A DNA stretch of 42,110 bases from IMG/VR virus record IMGVR_UViG_3300035698_008016, positions 1 through 42,110 of that record, one strand, 5' to 3'. Of the stretch, positions 37,377-42,110 are shown one piece after another. Both the position numbers and the translations under genes were made by a program. The stretch's first letter is position 1, and the number at the start of each line of letters is the position of its first letter. Below the pieces are notes generated by a model. It searched no databases, was not told the origin of the DNA, and worked only from the letters and a program-made list of their open reading frames with translations. This DNA comes from a virus.

Positions 37377-37661
37377 TTAGCAGCGAGGCGGTGTATCACC
37401 CAGTCGCTTCGCCAACTGCTTCATCTCGGCGCACTTCTCGGGCGTCGGATGGTTGCCATCTGCTAGCCATTTCTTGAAGACTTTAAGTTCCAGCCACTCC
37501 ACAGATGATGCAACAACAACGAGAAGCTTGGCTTCAACTGCACGGACCTCCAGGATCACCGCTGACCTGAGACCAAAGTAATCACCGGCCGCGAAAGCTG
37601 TGGTCGATGTTAAGATACCACCGACTGCCAGCAGTACATGGAGCTGGGATGGCTTCTTCAT
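37377..37661 (-). CDS. Lysis-cassette protein with N-terminal signal sequence
   Basis: 94 aa. The N-terminus MKKPSQLHVLLAVGGILTST followed by AFAAG is a good Sec signal peptide with a likely cleavage after AFA (about residue 24), or an uncleaved anchor. The remainder is helical (VRAVEAKLLVVVASSVEWLE) with two Cys near the end. It is the last gene of the leftward operon, four bases overlapped with the holin gene. Position suggests a periplasmic lysis helper such as a spanin component, but no lipobox is present and no family is recognised. Confidence 0.55.
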   Translation of the reverse strand: MKKPSQLHVLLAVGGILTSTTAFAAGDYFGLRSAVILEVRAVEAKLLVVVASSVEWLELKVFKKWLADGNHPTPEKCAEMKQLAKRLGDTPPRC

Positions 37662-38131
37662 CTGGCTTTCCCCGCTAGTTTCTCAGCCATGCGAATACCA
37701 CCCATGCCCAGCAGGGCAACCACTAACTCCATCAGCCCGGCATTTGTTGCGGGGTAGGGTGGGATAACCGTCATGATGTTGTCCGCGGTAATCGTGACGG
37801 TGTCCAGCATATGCAGGCAGGCCTTTGTCCAGATGATCGCCGCCATGATATACTGAGGTATAAAGTAGAAAAACAGACCCCAGCCGCAGACCCAGCCAAT
37901 CCAGGGACGCCAGCCCGCGACAAATATGGTGCGGTGAGCCGCCTCAATCTTGTTGAGCTCTACCTGTGCTTTCCCAGGTTCCATCGCCATCTTGGCCAGT
38001 AGGACTTGAGCAACGCGCTTCTCGTCGTCGGTCTCCACGAACTGGTCGATAACATTGCCGATACCCTGAACGACGTCGGTAACGCCGCCCGCGGCACCGC
38101 CGATGAGTTTACTTGCGAGCCATGATGCCAT
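37658..38131 (-). CDS. Holin, three-TM GTA type
   Basis: 157 aa, matching the holin family first described for gene-transfer-agent release. An amphipathic N-terminus (ASWLASKLIGGAAGGVTDVV) is followed by EAAHRTIFVAGWRPWIGWVC, whose aromatic-rich WRPWIGW is the family signature. Hydrophobic segments lie near residues 67-100 (WRPWIGWVCGWGLFFYFIPQ and following) and 130-150 (GLMELVVALLGMGGIRMA). It forms membrane lesions that release or activate the endolysin. The endolysin is encoded 270 bases upstream in the same operon. Confidence 0.85.
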   Translation of the reverse strand: MASWLASKLIGGAAGGVTDVVQGIGNVIDQFVETDDEKRVAQVLLAKMAMEPGKAQVELNKIEAAHRTIFVAGWRPWIGWVCGWGLFFYFIPQYIMAAIIWTKACLHMLDTVTITADNIMTVIPPYPATNAGLMELVVALLGMGGIRMAEKLAGKAR

Positions 38132-38143
38132 CGCTATTTCCTC

Positions 38144-38389
38144 CTATGTAATCTTAAAGGGGTTTGCTTTAATAAGCCATAGCCAGATACCCGTGATACC
38201 TGACATGGCAGCTAGTCCACCCAAAAACCACGATTGCCGCCGTTCGACATTACGAAGCCGGGTGGAGTGGTTATTCAGGCGCTCAGCATTCGCCCGGTTA
38301 TTCTCGCCGACGCGCTCGCCGAGACTCTTCATGCTACCCTTAAGCTCACCCACGGCAAGCATCAAATCGTTATTTGTGGCTTCACTCAT
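38144..38389 (-). CDS. Small lysis-cassette protein with coiled coil and C-terminal TM helix
   Basis: 81 aa. The start at 38389 is nine bases after AAGGA; an ATG six bases upstream is too close to it. Residues 1-50 are helical and heptad-like (LKGSMKSLGERVGENNRANA, then RLNNHSTRLRNVERR). Residues about 54-72 are a transmembrane helix (WFLGGLAAMSGITGIWLWL). This tail-anchored layout resembles XhlA-like haemolysin or antiholin proteins. It lies between endolysin and holin genes, so a lysis-timing role is likely but not proven. Confidence 0.65.
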   Translation of the reverse strand: MSEATNNDLMLAVGELKGSMKSLGERVGENNRANAERLNNHSTRLRNVERRQSWFLGGLAAMSGITGIWLWLIKANPFKIT

Positions 38390-38400
38390 CTGCATGATCC

Positions 38401-38811
38401 TTAATCTATGTCATTGTAGAAAACGTGACCACCCTCACCGAAGCAGGGTAGTTTACCATCGGACCAACTTGGCTCGATCTCTTTCGTGTGATAGTGTGTG
38501 GCACCGTGCGTAAAGTCAGACTCTGCCAGAGCCTCCTCAACGGCACGTCGGCACTGCCGGTAAGCAGCATCACCAGCCGTTAAGCGCTTCATACGTGCGG
38601 CATTGGGATCATCGGTGTTCCACGCCGAGAACTGACGCCACCTCAAGCATGTAGCCGCGATGCAAGTATCACGACCAAAGCGTTCGGACCGGGTTCGATT
38701 GATGATAACGTGGGCCACGGCCTTCTGACTCTGATAGGTCTCACCGCGGGCCTCACCCCATAGTGTGCGGGCAGCGATGTCCAGGTCGGCGTCGATTATG
38801 AGTAGGGTCAT
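38401..38811 (-). CDS. Endolysin, SleB-like cell-wall hydrolase (Hydrolase_2)
   Basis: 136 aa. The start of the fold AARTLWGEARGET (residues 13-25) with Glu20 is the Hydrolase_2/SleB signature. It is followed by AVAHVIINRTRSERFG, CLRWRQFSAWN and a late THYHTKEIEPSW plus GHVFYND, all family features. These enzymes cleave peptidoglycan glycan strands, probably as lytic transglycosylases. No signal peptide is present, so it needs the holin to reach the wall. Four-base overlap with the 941-aa gene. Confidence 0.88.
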   Translation of the reverse strand: MTLLIIDADLDIAARTLWGEARGETYQSQKAVAHVIINRTRSERFGRDTCIAATCLRWRQFSAWNTDDPNAARMKRLTAGDAAYRQCRRAVEEALAESDFTHGATHYHTKEIEPSWSDGKLPCFGEGGHVFYNDID

Positions 38812-41633
38812 TTTTGTTCCTGTTCTTCCTGTACATTTCGATAGCCGAGTGTCATAAGATGCAGCCTCACTTTCTTAAGGTATTTTGCGGGGGCACGGGC
38901 CATCAAGGCTTTGTCCATAAGATCACGCGCGATCACAGGGTCGATGATGGCTCGTTCGAGTAGTGCCTGGACTTCTTCATCCATCATGCGGCCAACCGTA
39001 GAGTTAACGAGTCGGGCGGTGACTTCTGAGGCAACGAAGCGAGGTGAAACAACACCACGTGCCACCGAATAAAAACGGGACAGCAGCCCAGGCATAGTCA
39101 TCGAACTCATTGCGGCGTTAAGCGGACCTGAGCCCGTGTCACCCCCGGCAACGGACCGCGGTACCAGTGCACTCATCTCCTTTGCCTTGATAGCCTCGTT
39201 GGCGATACCCTTAAGGTTTTTGATGTGAGCATCATTATAGCCCAGTGCCTTCAGCGAGCGCTGTGTAGTGGGGTCATTGATGAAGTCACGCATTAGCTCA
39301 GGTTTGTGGAAGACAGTCTGGTAGGTGTCACCAGCCTCCATATGCATGTACTTATCCTGGAAACCATCCCAGAATGCCCGGCGGATACCCGACTGCGCCT
39401 CAACATCATTACGAGTCTGATGCATCAGTGCGGCTAGCTTTTTGGGTGCGTTCTTGCTGCCGATGATGGTACCCATCGATTTAGCGGGATCCTCCCCCAG
39501 TGCCAGCGTTGAAGCATTCTTATCCACAGTAGACTGGAGTCGACGTGCGCGACCGCTAAGCGCATCGAACCGGGCCTGCGTGCGACCTGCGTCCAGCAGT
39601 TTGGCACCAATCTCGGGGAATTCCTCGAAGACACCTCGGAAGTTCCTCGTGACAAATGTTCGAAGGCGGTCCGGCCTAAGCATACCTTTGCCATCGGTGG
39701 AGAACTCGTAGGCAACACGGTAGAGATGATCCTCAATCATCTGCTTCTGGGGCATCGTCATGTCACCTGACTTGACGGTGGACCCATCGAGTTTAATACC
39801 ACCGACAGCTGCCTTCAGTTGCTGAGCAGACTCCCGGCTACCTGAACCCGCATTAAGGTAGGCCTGGAGGGTAGCGGACTCTGGGATAATATCCGGGGAG
39901 TCCAACGCACCCTGTCGGTGGATACGCGCTGATGTGCCATGTCTGAATATAGCAGCACCGCGGCGTTGGAATTCTGATGCAGTCTTGTATCTCTTAGCAG
40001 TGGTGGGGTACACGGAGCTACCGCCGATGCTGTCCAATGTGATCTGGGTGGCATCGAGAATACTGCGGATACGGTTTTTAGCACCGGGGTCTTTGGTGAG
40101 GTTCATCTCCTTCTTCAAGTTATTACGCAGTGCGCGGAATTCCTCAAAGTTCTCACCTTTGCCGAAGTTCTGGATAATTGTGTAGAGACGGCGTTCGTCA
40201 CCGACCATCCTGTCGGTCTTCCTCATACGAGCACGCGCCTGCCTGACAGCACCTTTTACCTGACCCGTTGGCCATTTAGCAAAGCCGTCGGGATCAACGG
40301 CGTCGTAGGCCTTGCGAACATCCGCGGTAAATGAGCCCTTAGCCTCAGTCAGTGCTTGACGGATGCCCCGATTAACCACCATCGGATCAACGCCTTTAGC
40401 CGCCAGTGCATTTTCAATTGCAAGGTTCTCGTACAGGCTGACTCGTTCGTCCAGGGTTTTCATTAGCGAATTAACGCGTGTATCAATCGATTGCGTTGCT
40501 GCTTCGAATCCTGGGCCTCCGGGTTTCGATACAGCAGGCCCGCTGTTGATTGTGATATCATATGACTGCTTCAACTTATCACCCATCGCCGCCACGTTGT
40601 TCTCGATCTGTGCTGCAACCCGCGGTGACTTAGGCACGATCTCTTTAAACAGCCGGCCTAGCCCGGGGTCATTTGCGGTAACGTGGGTCGGCGGGTCAAC
40701 CACAGAGAATGGTGCAGGGGGACCGTCGATAGCATCCGTTAGTCGCTGACCCGAGAGGAGTACGTTGGTCGATCGATCTATTAGCATGTTGCCGACCTTT
40801 TTCTCTGCCAAGCCCTGAGCCTTCTTTTGGCTGGAAGAGATCGCTGCGTTGTCACCTTGACCTGCACGTATACCCTCGCCGGCACCTTTGATGGCACTGC
40901 CGGCACGACCAATAACACCTGCCGTGGTGGTCGCAACCTTGGCGGCGGCGAATGGTGACACGGCACCTGCAAAGCTGCCCAGCATGTCAGCGGTGGTGTT
41001 ACCAGGTGCAGCCTCATTTGCGATACCGGCACCGGCACCGGCACCGACAGCACTGACAGCCTCTGCCCCGACGGCTCGGGGTGCATTCCGCTGGAAGGGC
41101 TCCGTCATCCCACGGACCAGGGCGTTGCTACCCTGCGTACCCTGACGTGCCTTATTAAGCAAAGCACCGCCGGGTATTACGCTAGCCCCCACCTCTTGAC
41201 CGACGCGTCTTAAGATACGCTCCTTCCGGGTCAGCGGACCTTCCACTGCCCTGGAGCTAACATCATCGATGAGCCCAAAACCCGACATACCATTAAGTAC
41301 AGCCCTTTTGCCGATACTGCTGTCAAACTCAACGCCGCCGGTCATGTCGTATCCAGTGGTGGATTTAAGGAGATCACGGATGCCGTTGATAGCCATCGTG
41401 GGTAAATCCATTGCCATGCCGGCCACGGTTGCAGCACCCTCATTTGCACCGCCCGCGGTGATTGCGATGCCGCGGATAACATTCTCACCGCCGGATCGTG
41501 AGTTAACAATCTTGGCGTTATCGCTAGCCTCCAGTGCCTCAAGAACATTTAGCTCGTTCTCCTCGGTCATCGGACCTTCAAGTCTCTCAAGTAACGCAAG
41601 CTCTTGCGCTTCTGTCATTACACCGCCGGCCAT
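38808..41633 (-). CDS. Large internal virion / DNA-ejection-like protein
   Basis: 941 aa. The N-terminal 300 residues alternate helices with Gly/Ala-rich hydrophobic stretches (AVSAVGAGAGAGIANEAAPG, then SFAGAVSPFAAAKVATTTAG), a composition seen in podovirus internal core proteins that enter the host membrane during ejection. Residues about 310-900 are long charged helices (VRKAYDAVDPDGFAKWPTG, KEMNLTKDPGAKNRIRSILD). The protein follows the other internal virion gene by a one-base overlap and precedes the endolysin. No lysozyme or transglycosylase motif is found inside it. Role inferred. Confidence 0.7.
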   Translation of the reverse strand: MAGGVMTEAQELALLERLEGPMTEENELNVLEALEASDNAKIVNSRSGGENVIRGIAITAGGANEGAATVAGMAMDLPTMAINGIRDLLKSTTGYDMTGGVEFDSSIGKRAVLNGMSGFGLIDDVSSRAVEGPLTRKERILRRVGQEVGASVIPGGALLNKARQGTQGSNALVRGMTEPFQRNAPRAVGAEAVSAVGAGAGAGIANEAAPGNTTADMLGSFAGAVSPFAAAKVATTTAGVIGRAGSAIKGAGEGIRAGQGDNAAISSSQKKAQGLAEKKVGNMLIDRSTNVLLSGQRLTDAIDGPPAPFSVVDPPTHVTANDPGLGRLFKEIVPKSPRVAAQIENNVAAMGDKLKQSYDITINSGPAVSKPGGPGFEAATQSIDTRVNSLMKTLDERVSLYENLAIENALAAKGVDPMVVNRGIRQALTEAKGSFTADVRKAYDAVDPDGFAKWPTGQVKGAVRQARARMRKTDRMVGDERRLYTIIQNFGKGENFEEFRALRNNLKKEMNLTKDPGAKNRIRSILDATQITLDSIGGSSVYPTTAKRYKTASEFQRRGAAIFRHGTSARIHRQGALDSPDIIPESATLQAYLNAGSGSRESAQQLKAAVGGIKLDGSTVKSGDMTMPQKQMIEDHLYRVAYEFSTDGKGMLRPDRLRTFVTRNFRGVFEEFPEIGAKLLDAGRTQARFDALSGRARRLQSTVDKNASTLALGEDPAKSMGTIIGSKNAPKKLAALMHQTRNDVEAQSGIRRAFWDGFQDKYMHMEAGDTYQTVFHKPELMRDFINDPTTQRSLKALGYNDAHIKNLKGIANEAIKAKEMSALVPRSVAGGDTGSGPLNAAMSSMTMPGLLSRFYSVARGVVSPRFVASEVTARLVNSTVGRMMDEEVQALLERAIIDPVIARDLMDKALMARAPAKYLKKVRLHLMTLGYRNVQEEQEQK

Positions 41634-42110
41634 CAGTTAGTCCTCCCATGCTTCTTTCGAAGTGTTTGGAGACGAGCCTTAAGTTTCGGGTCCGTGATAT
41701 GGCCAGTCTCATTGGTTTTAATCTCGGGCTTACCCGCACCAAACGCAATCGGCGGGATTGCCATGCGGTTCAGGTTGACGCCCAGTAGTACCTTCTCTCG
41801 GTTCTCGTAGCTAGCACCGAGCTGAGTCTTAAATGTCTGCAGTACCTTGACGGCAGTGTTGGGATCACCAATGTCCGCCGCAATGGACGGCAGGAACTGC
41901 TGACGAATGACGTTGTCCGATACAGCTCGACCGGACTTACCCGACGCGGCGGCCGCGAGAAATACTAGCTGAGTGGTCAATGACTTCTGGTCACCCCGCA
42001 ATGCACCGAAGTCCTTGCTCTGTGAAGCAATGTTGGTTACGCGTGCCTTGAGTTCTCTTAGGCTTTTTGGGCTACTACCAAGTAGCTCAGCAATACCCTC
42101 AACATCGGAA
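41633..42110 (-). CDS. Internal virion / DNA-ejection-like protein, C-terminal part
   Basis: Right-end portion of the 539-aa protein whose N-terminal 423 codons are at 1-1269. Unique codons here are 41633-41983 (117 codons with stop); 41984-42110 duplicates 1-127. The reading frame is identical across the join. The segment is helical (VLQTFKTQLGASYENREKVL) and ends KLKARLQTLRKKHGRTN, a basic tail. Its stop overlaps the start of the 941-aa gene by one base (TGATG). It should not be counted as a separate gene. Confidence 0.75.
   Translation of the reverse strand, partial: SDVEGIAELLGSSPKSLRELKARVTNIASQSKDFGALRGDQKSLTTQLVFLAAAASGKSGRAVSDNVIRQQFLPSIAADIGDPNTAVKVLQTFKTQLGASYENREKVLLGVNLNRMAIPPIAFGAGKPEIKTNETGHITDPKLKARLQTLRKKHGRTN
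41984..42110. repeat. Direct terminal repeat, right copy (assembly overlap)
   Basis: Exact copy of bases 1-127. See the left copy for interpretation: it closes the genome to a circle of 41,983 bp and lies wholly inside the internal virion protein gene. Confidence 0.95.

Noticed and set aside
1-42110. CRISPR array, insertion sequence or transposase
   Set aside because: No regularly spaced repeats of CRISPR type, no transposase-like protein and no terminal inverted repeats flanking a gene were seen.
1-42110. Phage-encoded RNA polymerase (T7- or N4-like)
   Set aside because: No protein has the single-subunit RNA polymerase motifs; the only palm-type polymerase is the family A DNA polymerase.

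Overview
The window is a complete tailed-phage genome drawn as a linear contig. Bases 1-127 recur exactly at 41984-42110, and one gene reads in frame across the join, so the unique circle is 41,983 bp. The portal, the N4gp56-type capsid protein, a gp10-like tail nozzle, large internal virion proteins and the absence of tape measure and sheath genes point to a podovirus-like virion. A SleB-like cell-wall hydrolase and a three-TM GTA-type holin suggest a Gram-negative, probably proteobacterial, host. There is no integrase, no phage RNA polymerase and no tRNA. Putative promoters are sigma70-like, so the phage appears lytic and dependent on host RNA polymerase.

Layout. A divergent control region (20205-20528) separates two arms. 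The left arm is transcribed leftward, wraps through the contig ends and finishes at 37377. It runs as follows: three small possible DNA-packaging or regulatory genes (19108-20204); a small regulatory cassette with its own promoter, palindromes and terminator (18251-18962); a late promoter (18050-18078) leading into a proteasome-like peptidase and small genes (16135-18019); terminase, portal, scaffold, capsid and decoration protein (9822-16075); tail and fibre genes (1272-9728); two internal virion proteins (38808 to the contig end plus 1-1269); and a lysis cassette (37377-38811).

The right arm is transcribed rightward. First comes a train of about a dozen very small early genes, nearly all coupled by ATGA or TGATG overlaps (20529-23831), ending at a strong terminator. 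A leftward island then interrupts the arm: a 59-aa helix-turn-helix protein and a primase-helicase (24059-26027). Rightward transcription resumes from a second divergent promoter. It first covers a nucleotide-metabolism cassette: a DUF6378 protein, an all-alpha dUTPase/dCTPase-like enzyme, two ThyA-fold proteins and a dCMP deaminase. Replication and recombination genes follow: DNA polymerase A with an N-terminal UDG-like domain, a Cas4/AddB-like nuclease, a Sak4-like ATPase, an acidic DUF669-like protein, a VRR-NUC nuclease, an SNF2-like helicase and a Lys-rich DNA-binding protein.

The most striking signal is in the nucleotide cassette. The thymidylate-synthase homologue aligns without gaps to E. 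coli ThyA at Cys146, Arg166, His207 and Tyr209 but has Asp in place of Asn177. That is the change that switches the enzyme from dUMP to dCMP, as in T4 dCMP hydroxymethylase. A second, more divergent ThyA-like protein two genes upstream shows the same Asp. With the dUTPase/dCTPase-like enzyme alongside, this suggests synthesis of a 5-substituted dCMP and possibly cytosine-modified phage DNA. Other notable items are a phage HslV/proteasome-type Ntn hydrolase with an intact catalytic set, a polymerase-fused UDG domain that keeps its Fe-S cysteines but has lost catalytic motifs, and several microgenes of 26-59 codons.
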